From Streptomyces griseosporeus (GTDB lineage: Bacteria > Actinomycetota > Actinomycetes > Streptomycetales > Streptomycetaceae), in the NCBI RefSeq assembly GCF_014656055.1, contig NZ_BNBR01000009.1:1-64000 (forward strand): DNA of 64,000 bases, written 5' to 3'. A model generated the notes under the pieces. That model ran no database searches and was not told where the DNA came from. It saw only the letters and a list, made by a program, of their open reading frames with translations. The translations under genes were made by a program, and so were the position numbers. This document shows, piece by piece, positions 1 through 7,807 of this stretch; the first letter of the stretch is position 1; every line of letters starts with the position of its first letter.

Positions 1-200
1 TGTACTCACCCTCTCGGGCTTTCCTCCGGGCTTCCCTTCGGTCTTGCGTTTCCGACTCTATCAGATCCTTTCGGCGTCTGATCCCTGTCGGCGGGATTGC
101 CTCGGGCCTTTGGGCTTTCGCCCGTCGGCCTTTCGACATTCACTACGTTAGCGGATTCCCCGGCCGACTTCATAATCGGCCTCGCGATTTCGAATTCGGG
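1..200 (-). promoter_or_regulatory. Promoter and 5' leader of an rRNA operon (16S gene off the left edge)
   Basis: Read on the minus strand, the last bases before the window edge (AAGCCCGAGAGGGTGAGTAC) are, from memory, the conserved leader that precedes 16S rRNA in Streptomyces rrn operons. Candidate -10 hexamers on the minus strand are TAGAGT (55-60) and TAACGT (145-150), as expected for the tandem promoters of these operons; their -35 elements are weak. The operon therefore runs leftward out of the window. From about 200 to 330 I see no gene or recognisable element. Confidence 0.8.
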
Positions 201-330
201 CGTGCGGGCACGCCTGAACCGACCCCGCGGAGGGGTGTTGCGTAGGTAGTGGGTTGGCCGCTCCGGCTGCAGGCGATCGCCGTACCCGGTTCAGCGGCTC
301 GGGCCACATTACGCACCTTGTCCGCGTGCG

Positions 331-975
331 TCAACTTCGGCGCCGCCGCCTGGGGACATGGGCTCGGTAGGGGCTGACCGTGGGGTCGCCGGCCTGCCAG
401 AAGCGCCAGGGATGGACGCCTCCCTCGCCGGAGACACCGGTGCGCGGGCCGTTGCGTACCTCGTCGGGTGGGACAGGTGTGCCGGTCAGGATGCGCAGTG
501 GTGTCTCCCCCTTCGCGCACGCGTCCGTGCCGTCGAGGGCGCGGTCGATGTCCAGGGCCGTGGCCAGGCGGGCGGGACCCTTGGCCAGCTCCTTGTCGTT
601 CCTGGCGGAGAGGCGGCGGGTACGGGCGAGTTCCGCGCCCTCGATGATCTCGCCGGCGCGCAGCAGGACGGCGCTGGCCTTGCCGGGCGGGCCGCACACC
701 AGGTTCATGCAGTGCCACATGCCGTAGGTGAAGTAGACGTACACGTGTCCGGGCGGGCCGAACATCACGTCGTTGCGCGGGGTGCGGCCGCGGTAGGCGT
801 GGGAGCCGGGGTCGTTCTGGCCGTCGTAGGCCTCGACCTCGGTCAGGCGGAGGGTGATCGGACCTTCCGGTGTGCTGCGGACGAGGAGGCGGCCGAGGAG
901 GTCGGGGGCGACCTCGAGGACGGGCCGGTCGAAGAACTCCCGCGGGAGGGGCGTACGGTCGGGGGTCGCGATCAT
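331..975 (-). CDS. 3-methyladenine DNA glycosylase (AAG/MPG family)
   Basis: This 214-aa protein belongs to the AAG/MPG family, which excises alkylated purines to start base excision repair. The catalytic block TEVEAY (residues 45-50, with Glu48 as the expected general base) is followed by GSHAYRGRTPRND and VYVYFTYGMWHCMN, the hallmark order of the family. Length fits the usual ~200 aa. The C-terminus ends in an Arg-rich tail (RRRRRS). The gene stands alone between the rRNA leader and a divergent Spo0M gene. ATG at 975 starts just before the conserved core. Confidence 0.9.
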   Translation of the reverse strand: MIATPDRTPLPREFFDRPVLEVAPDLLGRLLVRSTPEGPITLRLTEVEAYDGQNDPGSHAYRGRTPRNDVMFGPPGHVYVYFTYGMWHCMNLVCGPPGKASAVLLRAGEIIEGAELARTRRLSARNDKELAKGPARLATALDIDRALDGTDACAKGETPLRILTGTPVPPDEVRNGPRTGVSGEGGVHPWRFWQAGDPTVSPYRAHVPRRRRRS

Positions 976-1119
976 GCCGTCCGAGCGTAGTGCAGACGGT
1001 ACCCACGGCGGGGTGGTCAGGCGGCGTGCGGCTTGCCAGGGTGAGGGCGCGGAACCGGCTGCCGCCGGATCGCGTTAACAGGGATCAAGGACGCACGCGC
1101 AGAGGTACAGAGGAGAGTC

Positions 1120-1902
1120 ATGGCGTTCAAGAAGCTGCTCGCGAGTCTGGGGGCCGGCGGTGCTTCGGTCGAGACGGTGCTCACCGAGGTCAACGTGGTG
1201 CCGGGTGGGGTCGTCCAGGGCGAGGTGCGGATCCAGGGCGGGTCCGTGAACCAGGACATCGAGGGTCTGTCCGTGGGGCTCCAGGCCCGGGTGGAAGTGG
1301 AGAGCGGCGACTCCGAGTACAAGCAGGACATCGAGTTCACCAAGGTGCGGCTCGGTGGCGCCTTCGAGCTGCAGGCGAACGCCGTGCACGCGGTGCCGTT
1401 CGGGATCGACATCCCGTGGGAGACGCCGATCACCATGATCGACGGGCAGGCGCTGCGCGGGATGCACATCGGTGTGACGACGGAGCTGGCGATCGCGCGT
1501 GCGGTGGACTCCAGCGACCTCGACCCGGTGAACGTGCACCCGCTGCCGGCGCAGAAGGCGATCCTGGACGCGTTCATCCAGCTGGGCTTCCGCTTCAAGA
1601 ACGCGGACATGGAGCGCGGGCACATCCGCGGTACGCGGCAGAAGCTGCCGTTCTACCAGGAGATCGAGTTCTTCCCGCCGTCGCAGTACCGCGGTCTGAA
1701 CCAGGTCGAGCTGAGCTTCGTCGCCGACGAGCACGCCATGGACGTCGTGCTGGAGATGGACAAGAAGCCCGGGCTGTTCAGCGAGGGCAGCGACACCTAC
1801 CGCTCCTTCCAGGTGGGGCTGAGCGACTTCCAGGGGACCGACTGGGCGGCGTACCTCAACCAGTGGCTGTCCGAGGTCGGCAGCCGGCGGAACTGGTTCT
1901 AG
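1120..1902 (+). CDS. Spo0M-family sporulation-control protein
   Basis: This 260-aa protein resembles the SpoOM family (Bacillus Spo0M), arrestin-like beta-sandwich proteins. It starts MAFKKLLASLGAGGASVETVL, followed by the family's beta-strand pattern (VVPGGVVQGEVRIQGG). No signal peptide or membrane segment is seen, so it is probably cytosolic. An AGAGGAGAG ribosome site sits just before the ATG. The family can affect sporulation and cell-surface properties in Bacillus; its role in Streptomyces is not established, so function here is by family only. Confidence 0.85.
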   Translation: MAFKKLLASLGAGGASVETVLTEVNVVPGGVVQGEVRIQGGSVNQDIEGLSVGLQARVEVESGDSEYKQDIEFTKVRLGGAFELQANAVHAVPFGIDIPWETPITMIDGQALRGMHIGVTTELAIARAVDSSDLDPVNVHPLPAQKAILDAFIQLGFRFKNADMERGHIRGTRQKLPFYQEIEFFPPSQYRGLNQVELSFVADEHAMDVVLEMDKKPGLFSEGSDTYRSFQVGLSDFQGTDWAAYLNQWLSEVGSRRNWF

Positions 1903-1942
1903 GCTCGGTTCCACTGAACGCAAGCGATCAGGAGGTACCGAG

Positions 1943-2482
1943 GTGACCGAGCTCAAGAGGCGGCCGCTGCCCCACGACTTCCATCCGCCCGTGCCGTCGT
2001 TCACGGTCACGAGCGAGGACGTGCGGGAGGGCGCGACGCTCAAGGGTGCTCAGGTCCACGCCGAGGGGAACACCTCGCCGCAGCTGCGGTGGGAGGGCTT
2101 CCCGCCGGAGACCAAGAGCTTCGCCGTGACCTGCTACGACCCGGACGCCCCGACGGGCAGCGGGTTCTGGCACTGGGTGCTGTTCGACATCCCGGCCTCG
2201 GTGACGGAGCTGCCGGCGGGTGCGGGCAGCGGCAAGTTCGAGGGGCTGCCCGAGGGTGCGGTCCACGCGCGCAACGACTACGGCAGCCAGGACTTCGGCG
2301 GTGCCGCGCCGCCTCCCGGTGACGGGCCGCACCGGTACGTGTTCACGGTGTACGCCGTGGACCAGGAGAAGCTCGGGGTGGACTCCGACGCCTCTCCCGC
2401 CGTCGTCGGCTTCAACCTGCGGTTCCACACGCTCGCGCGGGCGCAGCTGATCGGGGAGTACGAGAACCCCGAGCAGGGCTGA
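1943..2482 (+). CDS. YbhB/YbcL family Raf-kinase-inhibitor-like (PEBP) protein
   Basis: This 179-aa protein is a phosphatidylethanolamine-binding-protein homologue. Family landmarks are LRWEGFPPETKSFAVTCYDPDAP (ligand-pocket DPDAP near residue 70), GFWHWVLFDIP, and GPHRYVFTVYAVD. The GTG start at 1943 is chosen because GGAGGT (1931-1936) lies 6 bases upstream. It lies 40 bp after the Spo0M gene and is followed by a strong terminator, so the two may be co-transcribed. Bacterial members have no settled biochemical function; they are thought to bind small anionic ligands. Confidence 0.9.
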   Translation: MTELKRRPLPHDFHPPVPSFTVTSEDVREGATLKGAQVHAEGNTSPQLRWEGFPPETKSFAVTCYDPDAPTGSGFWHWVLFDIPASVTELPAGAGSGKFEGLPEGAVHARNDYGSQDFGGAAPPPGDGPHRYVFTVYAVDQEKLGVDSDASPAVVGFNLRFHTLARAQLIGEYENPEQG

Positions 2483-2509
2483 ACCCAGCCCGGCGTTCAC
2501 TGAACGTTT

Positions 2510-2553
2510 GCCCGCCTCCGGTCATGGAAGTGATCGGAGGCGGGCACTTTTTA
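2510..2553 (+). terminator. Rho-independent terminator
   Basis: An 11-bp perfect stem (GCCCGCCTCCG at 2510-2520 with its complement at 2535-2545) is followed by a T-rich run (TTTTTATT), a rare textbook intrinsic terminator for this genus. It ends the Spo0M/PEBP unit and isolates the HNH gene. Confidence 0.9.
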
Positions 2554-2639
2554 TTGCGTTGTCCATCACGGCGTGCCCGTCCAGAGTTGATCCAAGCCCG
2601 CCGGGGGGTGGGCAGGTGCACACGGGAGGTGGGCTGGTA

Positions 2640-3143
2640 ATGCGGGACACGCTGGTACTGAACGCGAGCTTCGAGCCGCTGTCGACGGTGACCATGAACC
2701 GAGCCGTCGTTCTGGTGCTCCAGGACAAGGCCGTCGTCGAGCAGGCCCACCCCGAACTGCGAATGCGCGGAGCGGCGCTCGACATACCGGCACCCCGTGT
2801 GATCCGGCTGTGCAGGTACGTACGGGTGCCCTTCCGAAGACAAGCGCCGTGGTCGCGGCGGGGTGTGCTGGTGCGGGACCGGCACCGGTGCGGCTACTGC
2901 GGCCGCAGGGCCACGACGGTGGACCACGTGGTGCCGCGGTCGCGGGGCGGGCAGGACACGTGGCTCAACACGGTGGCGGCGTGCGCGGAGGACAATCACC
3001 GCAAGGCCGACCGGACGCCGGAGGAGGCCGGGATGCGGCTGCTGCGGGAGCCGTTCGAGCCGACGCCTGCGGACGCGATGCTGCTGGCGCTGGGCGGGGA
3101 TCTTGCCGAGCTGCCTGAGTGGTTGGCGCCGGAGGCCGCCTGA
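2640..3143 (+). CDS. HNH endonuclease family protein
   Basis: This 167-aa protein carries an HNH nuclease fold in its second half. CGYCG supplies one zinc-binding CxxC, DHVVPRSRGG is the His-containing core, and the last His comes in NHRKADRTPEEAGM. The N-terminal part (LVLNASFEPLSTVTMNRAVVLVLQDKAVVEQ region) is the conserved N-domain of a widespread actinobacterial HNH family. ATG at 2640 is chosen over longer in-frame starts because GGAGGT lies at 2625-2630 and conservation starts there. Cellular role is unknown; housekeeping DNA metabolism is likelier than a homing nuclease because no intron or mobile context is present. Confidence 0.88.
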   Translation: MRDTLVLNASFEPLSTVTMNRAVVLVLQDKAVVEQAHPELRMRGAALDIPAPRVIRLCRYVRVPFRRQAPWSRRGVLVRDRHRCGYCGRRATTVDHVVPRSRGGQDTWLNTVAACAEDNHRKADRTPEEAGMRLLREPFEPTPADAMLLALGGDLAELPEWLAPEAA

Positions 3144-3203
3144 CCTCTCGCCGTAAGGCTTGCTGTTCGTCGTGTGGCTTGCGGTGCGTTGTGGCTTGTC
3201 GCG

Positions 3204-3242
3204 CGGTTCCCCGCGCCCCTTCAGGTGGGTGCGGGGAACCGG
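3204..3242. terminator. Bidirectional hairpin of a common Streptomyces intergenic type
   Basis: CGGTTCCCCGC (3204-3214) can pair with GCGGGGAACCG (3231-3241). It lies between the convergent HNH and SPFH genes. The core GCGGTTCCCCGCGCCCC matches a palindrome I recall seeing very often in Streptomyces intergenic regions. It probably terminates transcription from both sides. Confidence 0.7.
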
Positions 3243-3257
3243 TGTGTTCGGCGGAGG

Positions 3258-4211
3258 TCAGTCGAGGTTCGGCTTCTCTCGGCGTTCAGTGCCGGAGTTG
3301 CCGCTGTTCGAGCCGTTGTTGCCCGAGCCGCCGCCCATCGCGCCGAAGTTGCCGACCGCGCCGGAGAGGCCCTTGAGGGCGTCGCCGATCTCGCTGGGGA
3401 CGATCCAGAGCTTGTTGGCGTCGCCCTCGGCGATCTTCGGGAGCATCTGGAGGTACTGGTAGCTGAGGAGCTTCTGGTCGGGGTCGCCGGCGTGGATGGC
3501 CTCGAAGACCGTGCGGACGGCCTGGGCCTCGCCTTCCGCGCGGAGCGCCGCCGCCTTGGCCTCACCTTCGGCGCGCAGGATCTGGGACTGCTTCTCACCC
3601 TCGGCGCGCAGGATCTCGGACTGCCGGACACCCTCGGCCTGGAGGATCGCGGCGCGCTTGTCACGGTCGGCGCGCATCTGCTTCTCCATCGAGTCCTGGA
3701 TGGAGGTGGGCGGCTCGATCGCCTTCAGCTCGACGCGGTTGACGCGGATGCCCCACTTGCCGGTGGCCTCGTCGAGGACGCCGCGCAGGGCGGCGTTGAT
3801 CTCCTCGCGGGAGGTCAGGGTGCGCTCCAGGTCCATGCCGCCGATGATGTTGCGCAGCGTGGTGACCGTCAGCTGTTCGATGGCCTGGATGTAGCTGGCG
3901 ACCTCGTAGGTGGCCGCGCGGGCGTCGGTGACCTGGTAGTAGATGACCGTGTCGATGTTGACGACCAGGTTGTCCTGGGTGATCACCGGCTGCGGCGGGA
4001 ACGGCACGACCTGTTCACGCAGGTCGATGCGGTTGCGGATGGTGTCGATGAACGGGACGACGATGTTGAGGCCCGCGTTGAGCGTCCGCGTGTAGCGGCC
4101 GAAGCGCTCCACGATCGCGGCGCTGGCCTGAGGGATGACTTGGATGGTCTTGATCAGGGCGATGAAGACCAACACCACCAGAATGATCAGGACGATGATG
4201 ACCGGTTCCAT
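3258..4211 (-). CDS. SPFH/Band 7 (stomatin/slipin-like) membrane protein
   Basis: This 317-aa protein begins with a hydrophobic anchor (residues 3-24) followed by an SPFH domain (ASAAIVERFGRYTRTLNAGLN onward, about 28-190). A long charged helix follows with repeated ILRAEGE units (about 195-240), typical coiled-coil slipin architecture. The tail is Gly/Asn/Ser rich. It lies downstream of an NfeD-like gene on the same strand, the classic NfeD-SPFH operon thought to organise membrane microdomains. The gap between the two is 144 bp, so an internal promoter is possible. Confidence 0.92.
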   Translation of the reverse strand: MEPVIIVLIILVVLVFIALIKTIQVIPQASAAIVERFGRYTRTLNAGLNIVVPFIDTIRNRIDLREQVVPFPPQPVITQDNLVVNIDTVIYYQVTDARAATYEVASYIQAIEQLTVTTLRNIIGGMDLERTLTSREEINAALRGVLDEATGKWGIRVNRVELKAIEPPTSIQDSMEKQMRADRDKRAAILQAEGVRQSEILRAEGEKQSQILRAEGEAKAAALRAEGEAQAVRTVFEAIHAGDPDQKLLSYQYLQMLPKIAEGDANKLWIVPSEIGDALKGLSGAVGNFGAMGGGSGNNGSNSGNSGTERREKPNLD

Positions 4212-4355
4212 CGTCGGCTCCCCGTACCCTTCTCCGCCTCGGCGCTTTCGGAAGATCTTATGGGCTGTTCAAGATCTTGCTGGACGAGTCTGACAGACCG
4301 TCGTGTGGCTCGTGGGGTGTTCGGTGCAGTTCGGTCAAGGGCGCGTCGTGCGAGG

Positions 4356-4787
4356 TCACATGACGATCGCCGTGGCCCCCTCGATGTCCACGACATCCAC
4401 TTCCTGGCCGACTTCGTAGGCGCTGCCGGCGTCGAGGGCGCGCGCGGACCAGACTTCTCCGGCGAGCTTGATACGGCCGCCGGAGCCGTCGACCCGTTCC
4501 AGGACGACCGCCTGTCTGCCTTTCAGGGCGTCGACGCCGGTGGCGAGTTGGGGGCGCTGGTTGCGGTGGCGGGCCGCGACGGGCCGTACGACCGCGATGA
4601 GGGCGACCGACACGACGACGAACGAGAGCACCTGGACGACGGCGTCGAAGCCGAACCCCGCGACGACGGCGGCGGCGACGGCACCCACGGCGAGCATGCC
4701 GAACTCCGGCATCGCGGTCACCACGAGCGGGATTCCGAGCGCTGCCGCGCCGACGAGCCACCACACCCATGCGTCGATGTCGTTCAC
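4356..4787 (-). CDS. NfeD-like membrane protein
   Basis: This 143-aa protein has three or four hydrophobic segments in its first ~75 residues (WWLVGAAALGIPLVV, FGMLAVGAVAAAVVAGFGF, VLSFVVVSVALIAVV). A soluble OB-fold-like NfeD domain follows (about 80-143), including LKGRQAVVLERVDGSGGRIKLAGEVWSARA. The GTG at 4787 is chosen because the only upstream ATG (MAV) runs straight into a stop. It is a short NfeD1b-type protein without the serine-protease domain. It pairs with the downstream SPFH gene. Confidence 0.88.
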   Translation of the reverse strand: MNDIDAWVWWLVGAAALGIPLVVTAMPEFGMLAVGAVAAAVVAGFGFDAVVQVLSFVVVSVALIAVVRPVAARHRNQRPQLATGVDALKGRQAVVLERVDGSGGRIKLAGEVWSARALDAGSAYEVGQEVDVVDIEGATAIVM

Positions 4788-4855
4788 ACGGCCATGGTAG
4801 GGCCGTGGGTCGTGCCGCCGACAGGGCGCCGATCGGAGAGCGACCGGGTCTCGGG

Positions 4856-5653
4856 TCAGGAGAGCGGCAGGCCCTGCGCGGTCCAGCGGTCGCCCATCTG
4901 CTCGACGACGAGCGGGAGGCCGAAGCAGTGGGAGAGGTTGCGGGAGCTGAGTTCGAGCTCGATCGGGCCGGCGGTGAGGACCTTGCCCTGGCGGATCATG
5001 AGGACGTGGGTGAAGCCCGGCGGGATCTCCTCGACGTGGTGCGTGACCATGATCATCGAGGGGGCGATGGGGTCGCGGGCGAGGCGGCCGAGGCGGCGTA
5101 CGAGGTCCTCGCGGCCGCCGAGGTCGAGGCCGGCGGCGGGCTCGTCGAGGAGGAGCAGCTCGGGGTCGGTCATCAGGGCGCGGGCGATGAGGGTGCGCTT
5201 GCGCTCGCCCTCGGAGAGGGTGCCGAACTTCCGGTCGAGGAAGTCGCTCATGCCGAGGCGGTCGAGGAAGGCGCGGGCGCGCTGCTCGTCGATCTCGTCG
5301 TAGTCCTCCTGCCAGGTGGCCGTCATGCCGTACGCGGCGGTCAGGACGGTGTCCAGGACGGTCTGGCGCTTGGGGAGCTTGTCGGCGAGGGCGATGCCGG
5401 CCACGCCGATGCGGGGGCGCAGCTCGAAGACGTCGGTGCCGGGCCGGCCCAGGGTCTCGCCGAGGATGGTGGCGGTGCCCTTGCTGGGGTAGATGTAGCT
5501 GGACGCGACGTTCAGGAGGGTGGTCTTGCCGGCGCCGTTCGGGCCGAGGATGACCCAGCGCTCGCCTTCCTTGACCGACCAGGAGACCTGGTCCACCAGA
5601 GCCCGGCCCTCGCGGACCACGGATACGTCCTGAAGCTCCAGAACATCGCTCAT
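4856..5653 (-). CDS. ABC transporter ATP-binding protein (solo)
   Basis: This 265-aa ATPase has Walker A GPNGAGKT (about residues 37-44), a variant signature LSEGERKR, Walker B LLLDEPAAGLDLGG, and an H-loop histidine in MVTHHVEE. No permease gene is adjacent. The sequence resembles the stand-alone ATPases related to ModF/YlmA rather than importers with a known substrate. A 68-bp gap separates it from the NfeD gene downstream, so it may lead that operon. Substrate or partner is unknown. Confidence 0.88.
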   Translation of the reverse strand: MSDVLELQDVSVVREGRALVDQVSWSVKEGERWVILGPNGAGKTTLLNVASSYIYPSKGTATILGETLGRPGTDVFELRPRIGVAGIALADKLPKRQTVLDTVLTAAYGMTATWQEDYDEIDEQRARAFLDRLGMSDFLDRKFGTLSEGERKRTLIARALMTDPELLLLDEPAAGLDLGGREDLVRRLGRLARDPIAPSMIMVTHHVEEIPPGFTHVLMIRQGKVLTAGPIELELSSRNLSHCFGLPLVVEQMGDRWTAQGLPLS

Positions 5654-5814
5654 GAGCGCGTTGTCTCCCCTTGCAGTGTGGCCGGTCTCGGCTGTCGCGT
5701 ACGCCTGTGGCTCGGGCGGCCGCGCCGGTGGGCGCAGCCCTCAAGGAAATCTACGCCACTGGTCGGCCGGGCAGTTCCATCGGTCCCGTCCTTGGGCTTC
5801 CTTAGGGTGGGGGT

Positions 5815-6606
5815 ATGGACCTCGAACCGCGTTCTGGACGCCTTGCCGCTTGGGGAAATGCCCTTCTTGCCGGACTTGTCTCGCCGGACGACGCTGTGCT
5901 CGCCGTCGTGGGCGAGGACGCCGTGCACCGGGTGGAGGGGCTGCCGGGTGAGCCGGGGCCCGTCGGGCTGGCGCTGGCGCTGGGGCGGCTGCGGGCGCTC
6001 GGGGTGACCGGGCTGCGGGTGGCGCTGCCGGTGCCGGGGCATCCGCTGGGGCTGAGCGGGCCGCCGGAGTTCAACAAGCGGGCTCTGGAGGCGGAGGAAG
6101 CGGTGATCTGCCACGGAGGCGGCGGGCTCGGGTTGGTGCCCGAGGTGGACGAGGCCGGGCCGGCGGGTGATGTGCACGTCGAGGTGGTGTGGCACGTGCT
6201 GCCGGTGCGGGAGGCTCCGCCGGCGGACGTGCCGTCGCTGGGTGAGGCCGAGCGGGAGCTGGCGGAGGCGCTGCGGGAGGCGACGGAGGTCCTGACGCGG
6301 CTGGATGTGGCGGGGTCGGGGCCGGTGGCGGAGGCGGCGATCGAGGCGTACCGGGCGCGGGCCGAGCGGGGGGCGGAGGTGCTGGCGCCGGGGTATCCGG
6401 CGCGGGCGGTGCGGGTGCTGGAGCTGGCTCGGCGGGTGGGGCTGCTGGTGTCGCTGGCCTCGTCCAACGGGCACGGGGGTGCGGTGAGCGCTGCGGAGAT
6501 GGTGGCGCGGGGGGAGGCGTTGCGGCCGGTGGAGCGGGTGGCACGGCGGGCCCGGGTCGCGGCGTACAACTCCGTTGTGGAGGAGCGGGAGCGGGGGGTG
6601 CGCTGA
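5815..6606 (+). CDS. Conserved actinobacterial protein of unknown function
   Basis: This 263-aa protein has no family I can name. Visible features are an N-terminal MDLEPRSGRLAAWGNALLAG block, an Ala/Gly-rich centre with GEDAVHRV and LRALGVTGLRVALPVPGHP, and a long acidic helix (AERELAEALREATEVL). A final conserved-looking segment is RARVAAYNSVVEE. No signal peptide or membrane span is seen. It is divergent from the ABC ATPase; the shared 161-bp region should hold both promoters. Confidence 0.75.
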   Translation: MDLEPRSGRLAAWGNALLAGLVSPDDAVLAVVGEDAVHRVEGLPGEPGPVGLALALGRLRALGVTGLRVALPVPGHPLGLSGPPEFNKRALEAEEAVICHGGGGLGLVPEVDEAGPAGDVHVEVVWHVLPVREAPPADVPSLGEAERELAEALREATEVLTRLDVAGSGPVAEAAIEAYRARAERGAEVLAPGYPARAVRVLELARRVGLLVSLASSNGHGGAVSAAEMVARGEALRPVERVARRARVAAYNSVVEERERGVR

Positions 6607-6925
6607 GCTTGGGTGCGCTGAGCTTGGGCGCGGGGAGGGGGTGCGGTGGACGTGGGTCTCTGGGGTGCCGGCGTTGGTGCGGGCCGGGGGTGGGTCGCGC
6701 CGCCCGGCGCTTGCGGGGTGCCGCTGCGCCCACCCGTGCCGCCCCAGCGGCACGACTGCCCGCAGCTAAGTCGACCCGCTGCTACGGCGGGCAGGCCGCC
6801 GCTGCCGGGTGGGCGCCAGCCCAGCGGGGTGGCTGCCCGCAGCTACGCCAGAGGGCGCTTTGGGGGTGCGGTCGCCCCGCAGTTAAGTCGGAAGGCTGCT
6901 CGCGGCCGCGGCGGTAGGTGTGCCG
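6607..6925. repeat. Intergenic mosaic of short Streptomyces repeats and hairpins
   Basis: No gene is evident in this G+C-rich gap. The core CCCGCAG(C/T)TA occurs three times (near 6760, 6837 and 6877). Two hairpins are clear: GTGCCGC (6736-6742) with GCGGCAC (6747-6753), and CTGCCCGC (6756-6763) with GCGGGCAG (6787-6794). Such modules recur, from memory, between many Streptomyces genes. They may act as terminators or mRNA 3' structures. Confidence 0.6.
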
Positions 6926-6958
6926 AGGCCCCCCGGGGTGTGGTTGCTCGGGGGGCCT
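6926..6958 (-). terminator. Terminator downstream of the first short chaplin
   Basis: A 10-bp perfect stem, AGGCCCCCCG (6926-6935) with CGGGGGGCCT (6949-6958), lies 12 bp past the chaplin stop codon. It has no T run, as is usual in Streptomyces. Confidence 0.8.
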
Positions 6959-6970
6959 GTACGGGGTGCG

Positions 6971-7210
6971 TCAGCCGTTGATGCCCGTGTTGCCGAAGGC
7001 CGGGTTCAGGGCGCCGATGAGGTTCGCCGTGTTGCCGACGACGTTGACCGGGATGTGGACCGGGACCTGGACGGCGTTGCCCGAGGCGACGCCGGGCGAC
7101 TTCACGGCCGCGGCGTCGGCACCCGCGCTCGCGTGGGCGGCACCGGCGGTCGCGCCGGTGGCGGCACCGGCGACGGCGAGGGCCACGGCGGCCTTCTTGG
7201 CGATGTTCAT
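6971..7210 (-). CDS. Short chaplin lacking cysteines
   Basis: This 79-aa secreted protein has a signal peptide (MNIAKKAAVALAVAGAATGA, predicted cleavage after AHA) and one chaplin domain (SPGVASGNAVQVPVHIPVNVVGN, then NPAFGNTG). Chaplins assemble into amyloid-like surface fibrils that let aerial hyphae escape water. The two cysteines typical of most short chaplins are replaced: VNVVGN in place of VNVCGN, and NTG in place of NTC. ATG at 7210 is selected because the signal peptide starts there and an AGGAGG-type site precedes it. It lies next to a second cysteine-free chaplin, so it is a tandem paralogue. Confidence 0.92.
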   Translation of the reverse strand: MNIAKKAAVALAVAGAATGATAGAAHASAGADAAAVKSPGVASGNAVQVPVHIPVNVVGNTANLIGALNPAFGNTGING

Positions 7211-7357
7211 GGGAAGCGTTCCTCCTGCGTGTGCGTGTCCGACCCGGCATGCGGATCGTGTGCTGATCAACGCGGAGGTGGTCCCGGACGGCACGCGGGC
7301 CGCCGGTCGGACTGCCCGTTCGGGTCATTGCGGGGACTAGGGGACTAGATGACAAGC

Positions 7358-7391
7358 GGGACGGCTCCCGCTGGGAGCCGGGAGCCGTCCC
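7358..7391 (-). terminator. Terminator downstream of chpE
   Basis: A 13-bp perfect stem, GGGACGGCTCCCG (7358-7370) with its complement (7379-7391), lies just beyond the chpE stop. It separates the two chaplin genes, so each probably has its own promoter. A duplicated GGGGACTAG follows at about 7332-7349. Confidence 0.85.
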
Positions 7392-7415
7392 TCGCCGTCG
7401 GTGGTACGGCGGATG

Positions 7416-7661
7416 TCAGTGGTTGACGCCCAGGTTGCCGAACGCCGGGTTCAGCACACCGATGACGTTGACGCTGTTGCCGACCACGTTGACCGGGACG
7501 TGCACCGGGGCCTGGATGACGTTGCCCGAGACGACACCCGGCGAGCCCACGGCCTGGCCGTCGGCGTGCGAGCCGGTGGTGGCGGAGGCCATGCCGGCAC
7601 CGGCGGCCATCAGTCCGCCGGCCACCATCGTCACGGCCGCTGCCTTCTTCAGGTTCTTCAC
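7416..7661 (-). CDS. chpE: Chaplin ChpE
   Basis: This 81-aa protein has a signal peptide (VKNLKKAAAVTMVAGGLMAA, cleavage near ASA) and a single chaplin domain ending NPAFGNLGVNH without cysteines. It closely matches S. coelicolor ChpE as I remember it; ChpE is the cysteine-free short chaplin secreted even in submerged culture. The GTG start at 7661 is supported by AAGGAGG about 9 bases upstream. It lies beside a NarL-type two-component system whose genes are on the same strand but upstream, so a regulatory link is possible but unproven. Confidence 0.93.
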   Translation of the reverse strand: MKNLKKAAAVTMVAGGLMAAGAGMASATTGSHADGQAVGSPGVVSGNVIQAPVHVPVNVVGNSVNVIGVLNPAFGNLGVNH

Positions 7662-7807
7662 TTTCAAAGCCCTCCTTGCGATCGCCGCGGCAGTCGCCGC
7701 AGCACGCACTGGAGAACGGCCCGGGGCGGACGCAGGATGCGCCATTCGGGGGACATTCCCACGACGGTATGAATCTCAGCCCGGAAGGGAACCCTCCGAG
7801 TTGCCGA

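Noticed and set aside
4356..5744. NfeD gene extended to a 462-codon protein
   Set aside because: The extra N-terminus is antisense-like Arg/Pro/His-rich sequence in a shifted frame of the ABC ATPase gene; the conserved NfeD part begins at GTG 4787.
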